This document shows positions 25,446-34,419 of a stretch of 64,000 nt of DNA, in pieces. The first letter of the stretch is position 1. Each line of letters starts with the position of its first letter. Both the position numbers and the translations under genes were made by a program. The stretch comes from Montanilutibacter psychrotolerans (GTDB taxonomy: Bacteria > Pseudomonadota > Gammaproteobacteria > Xanthomonadales > Xanthomonadaceae), in contig NZ_RIBS01000001.1 of assembly GCF_003719825.1 (NCBI RefSeq), forward strand, positions 310,001-374,000, in the 5' to 3' direction. The notes below the pieces were generated by a model. That model worked only from the letters and a program-made list of their open reading frames with translations. It did not search any database and was not told the origin of the DNA.

Positions 25446-25749
25446 CGCCGCGGACATAGACACCGCCGCGCGGTGGCTCGCCGCGCATCCGTTGCTTCAT
25501 CGCGCAAAGGAGTGCACGCCCGGACACCGCCACGGCCGTCCGCACCACGACACCGGGATCGACGCGTGCCGCGACCGAGTCGCGCGGCACGAGCGCGGAA
25601 GCCACACCCGTCAAAAAAAATCGCACCCGACACCCGATGCAGGCACTGCATGCGGGCGGTGCGGGTGAACCCGAATCCAGAGCGGCAAGGCGCAGGGGGC
25701 CGTTGCCGGCGGCGGTGAGCACCGCCGTAAGTCAACCAGGAGATGTGTG
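25446..25749 (+). other. Leader region of the collagenase gene
   Basis: No gene is seen. It holds an A8 tract at 25614-25621, a perfect palindrome ATGCAG-GCA-CTGCAT at 25637-25651 that could be an operator, and a CGGCGGTG/CACCGCCG hairpin just before the ribosome site. Confidence 0.5.
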
Positions 25750-28700
25750 ATGTCATCAGCACCATCCAGGAATCCCGTGCGTGCCGTTGTCTTGGGGACG
25801 ATCGTGGCGGCCGTGGCGTTTCTCAGCTACGCCAGCCAGTCGGAAAGCGGCTTCGTCGGATCGCAAGTGCAGCGAATCCTCGCTGCGGTGACGCCAGCGC
25901 CTACGCCGCGGCCTGTCGGCATCGCCGGCACCAGCCCGGGCACCAACGTCGTCAGCACTGCTTCGGCGTCGCCAGCCAGGCAGCTCGCGCGCGCGGCGGC
26001 GGTACGCAAGTCGCCCGCCACCGAGACGCAGGTCTTCGGCGCGCACCGGCAACAGGCCGGGCTCGACGCCTCGCGGCGCATGCCGCACCAGGTGCCGATC
26101 AGCCGTTTCGTCGAAACCGGCTACGACCACGCAAGCGCGCGCAACAACGCACTCAATCGCCCGTCGATCCGCGCGCAGCTGGCGCGGTCGAAGGTCGCGG
26201 CAGCAGCGTGCGACGCCGGCCAGTTCGGCAACCTCAGCGGCGGTGCGCTGGTGGCGGCGGTCAAGGGCGCCACCACTGGCTGCATCAACCAGTTGTTCAG
26301 CGTGAGCGGTCCCAACGCCTACAACACCTTCCGCGAAGCGCAGATGGTGACCGTCGCCAACGCCCTGGCCACATCGGCCGCGGGCTACGGCGGCAACAAC
26401 GCCGACAGCACCCTGCAGCTGGTCCTGTTCCTGCGTGCGGGCTACTTCGTGCAGTTCTACGACAGCAGCGTCGGGGCCTACGGCGCGCCGCTGCGCACCG
26501 CGATCCGGCCGGCACTGGACGCGTTCGTCGACAACGCCAACTTCGGCCTGGTCAACGACGTGCACGGCGAAGTGCTGGCCGAGTTCGTCATCCTGCTCGA
26601 CAGCTCGAACGAGAACGCGCGCTACCTGCCTGTCGTCAAGCGGCTGCTGGACGCCTACACCCCCGGTCACAACGCCTTCGGTTTCATGAGGATGGCGGTG
26701 AACAACACCTACCTCGTGACCTTCCGCGGCCACTTCAACGACGACTTCAGGGCACTGGTGCAGGCCGATCCGACCATCGTGGAAACGTTGTACGCCTTCG
26801 CCGATCGCAACATCGCGATGCTCGGCCAGCCCAATGACTACCTGGTGACAAACGCCGGTCGCGAACTGGCTCGCTTCCTGCAGTACACCGGTGCGACCAA
26901 GGTCGCGGCCCAGACACGCGCCAAGTCATTGCTCGACCGCACCTCGGTGACGGGGCCGACGGCGAAGATGTGGGTCGGCGTGGGCGAGATGGTCGACTAC
27001 TACGACGGCGCCAACTGCAGCTACTACGACCTGTGCGATTTCAGCGCGCGCGTGGCCGCGGCGGCCTTGCCCATCAGCCACACCTGCAGTGCAACCTTGC
27101 GCATCCGTGCCCAGGCGATGTCGGCGTCCGAGCTGAGCAGCACCTGCGCGATCGTCAACGGGCAGGAGGCCTACTTCCACCAGAAGGTGGCCACGGGCAA
27201 CACGCCGGTCGCCGACGACAACAACGTCTCGCTGGAAATGGTGGTGTTCAACAGCAGCGGCGACTACGGCACGTATGCCGGCGCGATCTACGGCATCGAC
27301 ACCAACAACGGCGGCATGTACCTGGAAGGAAATCCCGCGACGGTCGGCAACCAGGCGCGCTTCATCGCCTACGAGGCCGAGTGGCTGCAGCCCGCGTTCG
27401 AGATCTGGAACCTTACCCACGAGTACATCCACTACCTGGATGGCCGCTTCAACATGTACGGCGACTTCGCCGCGGCGATGTCGCAGAAGACCGTCTGGTG
27501 GGTTGAAGGCTTCGCCGAGTACATGTCGTACTCGTACCGCAACCTGGTCTACGCCAACGCGCAGACCCAGGCGGGACTGGGTACCTACACGTTGAGCCAG
27601 ATCCACCAGAACGACTACAACAGCGGCTCGACGCGCGTGTACAGCTGGGGCTACCTGGCCGCGCGCTTCATGTTCGAACAGCGCCGCAGCAGCGTGTCGA
27701 GCATCCTTGGCTACCTGCGTCCCGGCAACTACACCGGTTACGCCAGCTACATGTCGAGCCTGGGCACCAGCAACGACGCCGCATTCCGCGACTGGCTGCC
27801 CTGCATCGCCAACCCCGGCGCGCCGGGCTGCGACACGCCTGGCAACCAGCCGCCGACGGCGAACTTCAGCGCCACCACCAGCGGCCTCACGGCCACCTTC
27901 ACCGACGCCTCCTCCGATGTCGACGGCAGCATCGGGTCGCGCTGGTGGAACTTCGGCGACGGCAGCTCGTCCGCCGCGATCAATCCGTCCAGGACCTACC
28001 GGGCGGCCGGTACGTACACGGTGACGCTGACGGTGACCGACAACCGCGGCGCGACGGCGACGCGCTCGCAATCGGTGACCGTGAGCGCGGGCGCTCCTGC
28101 GCAAGCGCTGGTCAACGGCGTGGCCAAGACCGGCCTGTCGACCCGGACCGATCGGTGGCTGAGCTTCACGATGGACGTGCCAGCCGGTGCCAGCAACCTG
28201 CGCTTCGCGATGTCGGGCGGCACCGGTGATGCCGACCTGTACGTGCGCTACGGGTCGGAGCCGACCACCAGCGTGTACGACTGTCGTCCCTTTGCCGGCG
28301 GCAACACCGAGACCTGCACCATCGGCAACGTGCAGGCCGGTCGCTACCACGTGATGGTGCGCGCCTATCAGACGTTCTCGGGAGTGAGCCTGACCGGCAG
28401 CTTCGACGGCGGCGTCGTGTTGCCCGAGTGCAGTGGTGCCGACACCCGCACGCTGGGCAAGGATTGCGCGCGCAGCAACGTGTCGGCGGCTGCGGGTGAC
28501 TACGCCTACTTCTACGTGGTCGTGCCGCCAGGTACCAGCCAACTGCGGATCGGCGTTTCCGGCGGCACCGGCAACGCGGACCTGTACGTCAACACGCTGG
28601 GCGGCTGGGCCACCACGACGGCGCACAACCACCGTTCCACCAATGCCGGCAACAACGAGGCCCTGGTGGTCGCCAACCCGCCCGCCGGCTACGTCTACAT

Positions 28701-28755
28701 CAGCCTTCATGGCGCGACCGCGTTCAGTGGCGCCAGGGTGACCCTGCAGTACTGA
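25750..28755 (+). CDS. Secreted M9-family collagenase with PKD and two PPC domains
   Basis: A 1001-residue zinc metallopeptidase of the Vibrio-type collagenase family (M9). An N-terminal secretion signal/anchor (about 1-30) and a propeptide lead into the activator region (about 110-380). The catalytic centre is H557-EYI-H561, with E586 in VEGFAEY as the likely third ligand. A PKD domain (about 699-780, NFGDGSSS and YTVTLTVTD) and two PPC domains (about 790-890 and 900-1001) follow, as in collagen-binding tails. It digests native collagen or gelatin outside the cell. ATG 25750 is chosen over GTG 25747 because AGGAG (25738-25742) stands seven bases before it. Hydroxyproline catabolic genes lie directly upstream. 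Confidence 0.93.
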   Translation: MSSAPSRNPVRAVVLGTIVAAVAFLSYASQSESGFVGSQVQRILAAVTPAPTPRPVGIAGTSPGTNVVSTASASPARQLARAAAVRKSPATETQVFGAHRQQAGLDASRRMPHQVPISRFVETGYDHASARNNALNRPSIRAQLARSKVAAAACDAGQFGNLSGGALVAAVKGATTGCINQLFSVSGPNAYNTFREAQMVTVANALATSAAGYGGNNADSTLQLVLFLRAGYFVQFYDSSVGAYGAPLRTAIRPALDAFVDNANFGLVNDVHGEVLAEFVILLDSSNENARYLPVVKRLLDAYTPGHNAFGFMRMAVNNTYLVTFRGHFNDDFRALVQADPTIVETLYAFADRNIAMLGQPNDYLVTNAGRELARFLQYTGATKVAAQTRAKSLLDRTSVTGPTAKMWVGVGEMVDYYDGANCSYYDLCDFSARVAAAALPISHTCSATLRIRAQAMSASELSSTCAIVNGQEAYFHQKVATGNTPVADDNNVSLEMVVFNSSGDYGTYAGAIYGIDTNNGGMYLEGNPATVGNQARFIAYEAEWLQPAFEIWNLTHEYIHYLDGRFNMYGDFAAAMSQKTVWWVEGFAEYMSYSYRNLVYANAQTQAGLGTYTLSQIHQNDYNSGSTRVYSWGYLAARFMFEQRRSSVSSILGYLRPGNYTGYASYMSSLGTSNDAAFRDWLPCIANPGAPGCDTPGNQPPTANFSATTSGLTATFTDASSDVDGSIGSRWWNFGDGSSSAAINPSRTYRAAGTYTVTLTVTDNRGATATRSQSVTVSAGAPAQALVNGVAKTGLSTRTDRWLSFTMDVPAGASNLRFAMSGGTGDADLYVRYGSEPTTSVYDCRPFAGGNTETCTIGNVQAGRYHVMVRAYQTFSGVSLTGSFDGGVVLPECSGADTRTLGKDCARSNVSAAAGDYAYFYVVVPPGTSQLRIGVSGGTGNADLYVNTLGGWATTTAHNHRSTNAGNNEALVVANPPAGYVYISLHGATAFSGARVTLQY

Positions 28756-28769
28756 CTTGGCGGTTCTTC

Positions 28770-28806
28770 GATGGAGCGGGTCGCCCTGGCCCGCTCCATC
28801 CTTTTT
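28770..28806 (+). terminator. Rho-independent terminator of the collagenase gene
   Basis: A perfect 11-bp stem, GATGGAGCGGG (28770-28780) with 28790-28800, then CTTTTT, 15 bases after the stop. Confidence 0.92.
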
Positions 28807-28880
28807 CCGCGACGGGTCTATTTCACAAACGGCCTTTTCCGCAACCCGTTCAACTCCCTCCGGGAAGACAAAGGAACGCC

Positions 28881-29762
28881 ATGGTGGTCATCGTCCTGCT
28901 TGCTTCGATCTGCGCTCTCGCGATCGCCTTTCTCGTCGCGCTGCTGCGTGCCGCCCATCGCCGCCGTGCGCTGCGTCCCGACACCGAGGCCATCGCGCTG
29001 GGCGCGGTGACCAACTTCTTCGACACGCTGGGCATCGGCTCGTTTGCGCCGACGACGGCCTACCTGAAGCTGCGCGGCCTGGTACCCGACAGTTTCATTC
29101 CCGGCACGCTGAACACCGGGCACGCGTTGCCCACGGTGGTGCAGGCGCTGGTCTTCATCCACCTCGTGCGCGTCGACCCACTGTTGCTGGCAGCGTGCAT
29201 CCTCGCGGCCGTGGGCGGCGCCATCCTCGGCGCGCCCCTGGTCGTGCGCCTGCCGGTCCGCATCGTGCAGGCCATTGTCGGCGTGGCGATGCTGATCGCG
29301 GCCGGGCTGTACGCGATGGCCAATCTCGACATGCTGCCCGCGGGCGGCGACGCGTTGGCGTTGCGCGGGCCGCTTCTCGTGGTTGCCGTTGCGGTGCACT
29401 TCCTGCTCGGCGCGCTGATGGCGTTCGGCATCGGCCTGTACGCGCCGTCCTTGATCCTGCTGAGCCTGATGGGACTCAACCCGGCGGCAGCGTTCCCGGT
29501 GATGATGGGCGCGTGCGCCTTCCTGATGCCGGTCACCGGGATGCGATTCGTGCGCACCGAACGCATCGACCTTCGCGTGGTGCTGGGCCTTGCCGTGGGT
29601 GGCATTCCGGCGGTATTGCTGGCGGCCTATGTCGTCAAGTCGTTGCCGTTGGCGACGCTGCGGTGGGGTGTGGTGGTGGTGGTGCTGTACGCAGCCGCGC
29701 TGCTGTTGCGCGCCGCTTCCAGGCCGACGCCGTCGCCGACCCTGGCGTCGGACGCCGCCTGA
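28881..29762 (+). CDS. TSUP-family membrane transporter (TauE/SafE type)
   Basis: A 293-residue integral membrane protein with about seven to eight hydrophobic helices. It carries family-typical segments GAVTNFFDTLGIGSFAPTTA (about 34-53) and, in the second repeat, GIGLYAPSLILLSLMGLNP. TSUP proteins move sulfite, sulfonates or other anions across the inner membrane; the substrate here is unknown. Start: ATG 28881 with AAGGAA at 28871-28876. It stands between the collagenase terminator and the DUF885 gene and has no obvious functional link to either. Confidence 0.87.
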   Translation: MVVIVLLASICALAIAFLVALLRAAHRRRALRPDTEAIALGAVTNFFDTLGIGSFAPTTAYLKLRGLVPDSFIPGTLNTGHALPTVVQALVFIHLVRVDPLLLAACILAAVGGAILGAPLVVRLPVRIVQAIVGVAMLIAAGLYAMANLDMLPAGGDALALRGPLLVVAVAVHFLLGALMAFGIGLYAPSLILLSLMGLNPAAAFPVMMGACAFLMPVTGMRFVRTERIDLRVVLGLAVGGIPAVLLAAYVVKSLPLATLRWGVVVVVLYAAALLLRAASRPTPSPTLASDAA

Positions 29763-29832
29763 CCGGCGTGCCTGCGACGATGAAGGACGCGCCAACCAGC
29801 GCGGCATCCACAACCCGACCACCAGAAGCCAC

Positions 29833-31620
29833 ATGTCCATGAACATTCGGTCCACCATCGCCACCGTCCTGCTGGCTTGGCTGACATCGGGCGTCGTACC
29901 GGCGTCCGCCGGCACACCCGACGCGGCATTGCGGCAGCTGTTCGAAGACGAACGCGCGTTTGTCTGGCGCGAAGACCCGTTGGCGGCCACCGCAGACGGC
30001 GTGCACCATCACGACGATCGCCTGCCATCGGTGGACGCCGACGCGCAGCGCCGTCGTCTGCAGGCCGATGCCGGCTTCCTCGAACGCCTGCATGCGATCG
30101 ACCGCACCGGTCTGCCGGCACAGCAGCAGGTCAGCGCTGAACTGTTCGACTTCCTGGTGTCGCAGCGCCTGGCCTTGGCAGCGCATCGCGAGTGGCGCGC
30201 ACCGCTCAACAGCGACAGCGGCTTCCATGCCGACGTGCTGTTCATGCACGAGCTGGCCGACCCGCGCACGCGTGCCGACTACGAGAACTACATCGCGCGC
30301 CTGCGCGACCTGCCGCGCTATTTCGACGAGAACATCGCCAACATGCGGGTGGGAATGCGCGAGGGATTCACGCTGCCGGCGGTGATCCTGGAGGGGCTGT
30401 CGGGCGTGATCGCCGCCGAGCAGTTCGCCCGCGTCGAAGACTGCCCGCTGTACCGTCCGTTCGCGACGTTCCCCGACACCGTGCCGCAGGCCGATCGCGC
30501 GGGACTGGCCGCACGCGGTCGCGCGGCCATCGAGGAGGGCGTCATTCCCGCCTACGCGCGGTTCCAGCACTTCTTCGAACGCGAGTACCGGCCGTCCGCG
30601 CGGCAGACGATCGCGGCGCATGATCTGCCCGGTGGCCCCGCGTACTACGCCGATCTGGTGCGCTACTACACGACGCTTCCGGACGCGACTCCCGATGGCG
30701 TGCACCAGACCGGGCTGGCGGAAGTCCGGCGCATCCGCGGTGAAATGGAGGCGATTGTTCGCGAGGTCGGCTTTCAGGGAAGCTTCGCCGAGTTCCTGGC
30801 GTTCCTGCGCAGCGATCCGCAGTTCTATGCCACCACCCCGGAGCAATTGCTGCGCGAGGCGGCGTGGCTGTCCAAGCAGGTCGATGGTCGCCTTCCGGCG
30901 TTCTTCGGGCGCCTACCGCGCACGCCGTATGGGGTGCGCGCGGTGCCGGACGAGATCGCGCCCAACTACACCGGCGGACGCTACAACCCGGGAGCATTCG
31001 GTGGCGCGGGCGAGTACTGGGTGAATACCTATGCGCTGAACACCCGCCCGCTGTACGTGCTGCCCGCGCTGACCCTGCACGAGGCCGTCCCGGGCCACCA
31101 CCTGCAGGGAGCACTCGCCCGCGAAATGGTCGACGTGCCGGCATTCCGTCGCAACTTCTACCCGCACGCGTTCGGCGAAGGCTGGGGCCTGTACGCGGAA
31201 AAGCTCGGTGAGGAGATCGGACTCTATCGAACGCCCTACCAGCGCTTTGGCCGGCTGACCTACGAGATGTGGCGCGCCTGCCGGCTCGTGGTGGATACGG
31301 GCATGCACGCCAAGGGGTGGTCCCGTCAGCAGGCGCTCGATTACCTGGCGTCCAACACCGCGCTTTCCACGCACGAGATCCGAACCGAGGTGGACCGCTA
31401 CATCGGCTGGCCCGGTCAGGCGCTGGCGTACAAGGTGGGCGAACTCAAGATCATCGAGCTGCGGCGCCGGGCGGAGGCCCGCCTGGGCTCGGATTTCGAC
31501 ATCCGGGCCTTCCACGACACGGTCCTGGCCAACGGCGGCGTCACCTTGCCGGTGCTCGAACGGCAGGTGCAGGCCTACCTCGACGCGGCCAGCGACTCGG
31601 CGCCGGACGCGGCGCGGTGA
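29833..31620 (+). CDS. Exported DUF885-family metallopeptidase-like protein
   Basis: A 595-residue protein with a signal peptide (about 1-27). The family zinc motif HEAVPGHH (416-423) is intact, with EGWGLYAEKLG downstream providing a probable third ligand. DUF885 proteins are mostly uncharacterised, resemble M3-like peptidases, and are abundant in Xanthomonadaceae. A periplasmic peptidase acting on short peptides is inferred. ATG 29833 and ATG 29839 are both possible starts. It follows the TSUP gene by 70 bases and may be cotranscribed. Confidence 0.88.
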   Translation: MSMNIRSTIATVLLAWLTSGVVPASAGTPDAALRQLFEDERAFVWREDPLAATADGVHHHDDRLPSVDADAQRRRLQADAGFLERLHAIDRTGLPAQQQVSAELFDFLVSQRLALAAHREWRAPLNSDSGFHADVLFMHELADPRTRADYENYIARLRDLPRYFDENIANMRVGMREGFTLPAVILEGLSGVIAAEQFARVEDCPLYRPFATFPDTVPQADRAGLAARGRAAIEEGVIPAYARFQHFFEREYRPSARQTIAAHDLPGGPAYYADLVRYYTTLPDATPDGVHQTGLAEVRRIRGEMEAIVREVGFQGSFAEFLAFLRSDPQFYATTPEQLLREAAWLSKQVDGRLPAFFGRLPRTPYGVRAVPDEIAPNYTGGRYNPGAFGGAGEYWVNTYALNTRPLYVLPALTLHEAVPGHHLQGALAREMVDVPAFRRNFYPHAFGEGWGLYAEKLGEEIGLYRTPYQRFGRLTYEMWRACRLVVDTGMHAKGWSRQQALDYLASNTALSTHEIRTEVDRYIGWPGQALAYKVGELKIIELRRRAEARLGSDFDIRAFHDTVLANGGVTLPVLERQVQAYLDAASDSAPDAAR

Positions 31621-31927
31621 CCGTAGGCGCGCGCCAACACGGGGCAGGGCAGCGGGGGCTCGAACCGCCGCCTTGATGCCTGACGTCGACCCGTGCCCCG
31701 TCGCCGTGCCATGCAGCCTGCCTCCCTCTTCCGGCGTCGATTGGCACCGTGTTTGGCCTGATCGGCGCCGGCCTGCGTTTGACGGAAGTAGCGCGGGGAT
31801 CGTGTCCTTGCCGATGGGCGGATCGGGGCAGCAAGCGCATCGTTGACAGGTCGGGGGAATGCCCGTATTGGTGACGACGCTTGGCCTGCGGGCTGGGTCA
31901 TAGGGCCTAAGGAATGGGGGACCTAGC
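31621..31927 (+). other. Intergenic region upstream of the TonB-receptor operon
   Basis: No gene is seen. It contains the candidate promoter at 31843-31871. A GGCTCGAACC string near 31657 resembles a tRNA T-loop but has no tRNA around it. Confidence 0.5.
31843..31871 (+). promoter_or_regulatory. Candidate sigma-70 promoter of the TonB-receptor/c-di-GMP operon
   Basis: A perfect TTGACA -35 (31843-31848), 17-base spacer and a TATTGG -10 (31866-31871), 57 bases before the receptor start. Confidence 0.55.
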
Positions 31928-33847
31928 ATGGCGGGGATGGACCGCAAGCCAGGCAGGCGATGCAGCGCCACGGCGCTCGTGCTTGTCCCCACGCTTGCCC
32001 TCATGGCATCGGCGATGGCGAACGATGAGCCGCCCGTGGATGCCCTGGCGGAGCTGAGCCTGGAGGAGCTGGGCAATATCCAGGTCACCTCGGTCTCGAA
32101 ACGTGCCGAACGCCTTTCCGACGCCGCCGCCCCCGTCTTCGTCATCTCCAATGAGGACATCCGCCGTGCAGGCGTGACCAGTCTTCCCGAGGCGCTGCGT
32201 CTGGCGCCCAATCTCGAAGTCGCACGCATCACCTCCTACTCGTACTCGATCAGCGCGCGCGGATTCAACAACGCGGCGGGAAACAAGCTGCAGGTCCTCA
32301 TCGACGGCCGCATCCTGTACACGCCGTTGTTCTCGGGCGTGTTCTGGGATACCCCCGACGTGATGCTCGAGGACGTGGAGCGCATCGAGGTGATCAGCGG
32401 CCCCGGCGCGACGCTGTGGGGAACCAACGCCGTCAATGGCGTGATCAACGTCATCACCCGGCGCGCGTCGGCAACGCAAGGCGCGCTGGTCAGCGTCAGC
32501 GCTGGGGACTTCGAACGCACCAGCGCGGTACGCGTCGGCGGCCAGGCCGGCACGGCGGCCTACCGGATCTACGGCAAGTTCTTCGAGCGCGATGCAACCC
32601 TGCGCGTCGGTGGTGCGAGCCAGCACGACGGCTGGAACCGGGGCGAGGTCGGCTTCCGAGCAGACTGGGGCACGGCCGAGAGCGGCTTCACCCTGCAAGG
32701 CGCGGCCTACCGTGGCGTGCTCGATACCGCCCGCCCCGAAGATCTGCGGACCTTTGGCACCCACCTGGCCGCCCACTGGGCGCGCCCGCTGGCGTCGGGT
32801 GGCAGCGTCCGGGTGAATGCGTACTTCGACCGGACCGACCGCGACATTCCCGGTTCGATCCGCGAGCGCCTCAAGGTCCACCACGTCGAGTTCCTGCACA
32901 ACGTCGCCGGAATTGAAGGCCACAACCTGGTCTGGGGCATCAGCCACCGTGGCGCCGACGATCGCGTGACCAACGCGCCGCGCATTGCGTTTCTGCCCGC
33001 GCAGCGAACATTGAGCTGGTCGAGCATTTTCGCCCAGGACGAGATCGCGTTGCGCGGCGACGCGTTGAAGTTCATCGGAGGCATTCGCGTGGCGCACAAC
33101 TCCTACACCGGCATCGAGGTCCTGCCCACGATGCGGTTGGCCTGGAAGCCGAGCGCTTCGCAACTCGCCTGGGTCGCACTGACGCGCGCGGTACGTACCC
33201 CGTCGCGCATCGATCGCGAACTGTTCAGTCCCGATCAGCCGCCGTTTGCGGTCGCGGGCGGGCCGGACTTCCGTTCCGAGATCGCCAACGTGCTGGAGGT
33301 TGGTTACCGCTCGCAGCCGACACCGCGGATCTCGTACTCGGTGGCGGTGTTCCACCAGGACTACGACCACCTGCGCACGTTCGAACTCAGCCCCACCGGC
33401 GTTGCCTTCATCGCCAACGGGATGGAGGGCACCAGCACCGGCATCGAGGCGTGGGGCACCGTGCAGGTGACCAGGAACTGGCGCCTGAGCGCCGGTGCCA
33501 CGCTGCTGGACATGGACCTGCGGCTGAAGGCGGGCAGCGCCGATTTCACCGGTATCCGCGCGGCTGGCAACGATCCCGAGCAGCAATGGGTCGTGCGCTC
33601 GTCGTGGAACCTTCCTTGGCGGATGGAGCTGGACGCCAGCGTCCGCCATGTCGGCCTGTTGCCCGATCCGAAGGTCCCCGCCTACACCGCCGTGGACGCG
33701 CGCCTGGGCTGGCGGCCGAACGAACGGTTCGAGCTGTCGTTGACCGGTCAGAACCTGCTCGATGCCCGACACGTCGAATTCGGCAGCGGGCCGGCGGCCA
33801 GCGACATCGAACGCGAGTTCCGCGTGGGGGCGAAATGGTCGTTCTGA
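31928..33847 (+). CDS. TonB-dependent outer-membrane receptor
   Basis: A 639-residue receptor with signal peptide (about 1-31). A plug domain (about 50-170) includes SVSKRAERLSDAAAPVFVI and VERIEVISGPGATLWGTNAVNGVINVIT, then a 22-strand-type beta-barrel ends in an aromatic KWSF. It should import or sense a ligand at the outer membrane using TonB energy; the ligand is unknown. There is no N-terminal signalling extension for an anti-sigma factor. It overlaps the YfiR-like gene by 13 bases and opens a five-gene signalling operon, so a sensing role is plausible. ATG 31937 is an alternative start. Confidence 0.92.
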   Translation: MAGMDRKPGRRCSATALVLVPTLALMASAMANDEPPVDALAELSLEELGNIQVTSVSKRAERLSDAAAPVFVISNEDIRRAGVTSLPEALRLAPNLEVARITSYSYSISARGFNNAAGNKLQVLIDGRILYTPLFSGVFWDTPDVMLEDVERIEVISGPGATLWGTNAVNGVINVITRRASATQGALVSVSAGDFERTSAVRVGGQAGTAAYRIYGKFFERDATLRVGGASQHDGWNRGEVGFRADWGTAESGFTLQGAAYRGVLDTARPEDLRTFGTHLAAHWARPLASGGSVRVNAYFDRTDRDIPGSIRERLKVHHVEFLHNVAGIEGHNLVWGISHRGADDRVTNAPRIAFLPAQRTLSWSSIFAQDEIALRGDALKFIGGIRVAHNSYTGIEVLPTMRLAWKPSASQLAWVALTRAVRTPSRIDRELFSPDQPPFAVAGGPDFRSEIANVLEVGYRSQPTPRISYSVAVFHQDYDHLRTFELSPTGVAFIANGMEGTSTGIEAWGTVQVTRNWRLSAGATLLDMDLRLKAGSADFTGIRAAGNDPEQQWVVRSSWNLPWRMELDASVRHVGLLPDPKVPAYTAVDARLGWRPNERFELSLTGQNLLDARHVEFGSGPAASDIEREFRVGAKWSF

Positions 33848-34419
33848 ACGCTGCGCCACCGCGTTCCGCCATCGCGCGCCTTGCTGCGCTGTTGGCGCTG
33901 GCACTGCTGATGCTCATTGCATTCCTCGATGCCACCGCGGCCGAGCTGCAAGCCAGCGAATACCGCGTGAAGGCGGCGTTCGTCTACAAGTTTGGCGACT
34001 ACGTCGAGTGGCCGGCGGAAGCGTTCGCAGGCCCAAGCGCGCCGATCACGATCGGCGTGGTCGGCGCCGATGCATTGGCCGACGAGCTGGCGCGCATCTC
34101 GGCTGGTCGCGTTCTGGCCGGACGGCCGGTCGTGGTTCGCAAGCTCAGGCATGGCGACTCGCTGGCCGGCATGCACGTGGTGTTCATCGGCCGGGCGGAA
34201 GGCAGGCAACTGGCGACGGCACTGGATGCGACCAAGGGGCGTGCGGCGCTAACCGTCACCGAATCGTCGGAGGGCTTCCGCCTGGGCAGCATGGTCAATT
34301 TCGTCGTCGTTGCGGACAAGGTGCGCTTCGACGTAGCGCTTCGCCCGGCGGAGGCCAGTCGATTGAAGATCAGCTCGCGCCTGTTGGCCGTGGCCCGAAC
34401 CGTGGTGGCGCCGCCATGA
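33835..34419 (+). CDS. YfiR-family periplasmic protein (DUF4154)
   Basis: A 194-residue protein with an N-terminal signal or anchor (about 10-36) and the DUF4154/YfiR fold. It shows EYRVKAAFVYKFGDYVEWP, ITIGVVGAD and the C-terminal RLKISSRLLAVAR. In Pseudomonas YfiR sits in the periplasm and inhibits the cyclase YfiN through its periplasmic domain. Here the downstream gene is a histidine kinase with a YfiN-like periplasmic domain, so YfiR probably controls the kinase. The start ATG 33835 overlaps the receptor gene by 13 bases, and the stop overlaps the kinase start as ATGA. Confidence 0.9.
   Translation: MVVLNAAPPRSAIARLAALLALALLMLIAFLDATAAELQASEYRVKAAFVYKFGDYVEWPAEAFAGPSAPITIGVVGADALADELARISAGRVLAGRPVVVRKLRHGDSLAGMHVVFIGRAEGRQLATALDATKGRAALTVTESSEGFRLGSMVNFVVVADKVRFDVALRPAEASRLKISSRLLAVARTVVAPP

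Noticed and set aside
31645-31720. Possible tRNA gene (GGCTCGAACC string)
   Set aside because: No acceptor stem, D-loop or anticodon arm could be built around it on either strand.
31621-31927. Cyclic-di-GMP riboswitch upstream of the c-di-GMP operon
   Set aside because: No conserved GEMM core or tetraloop/receptor motifs could be found in the leader.
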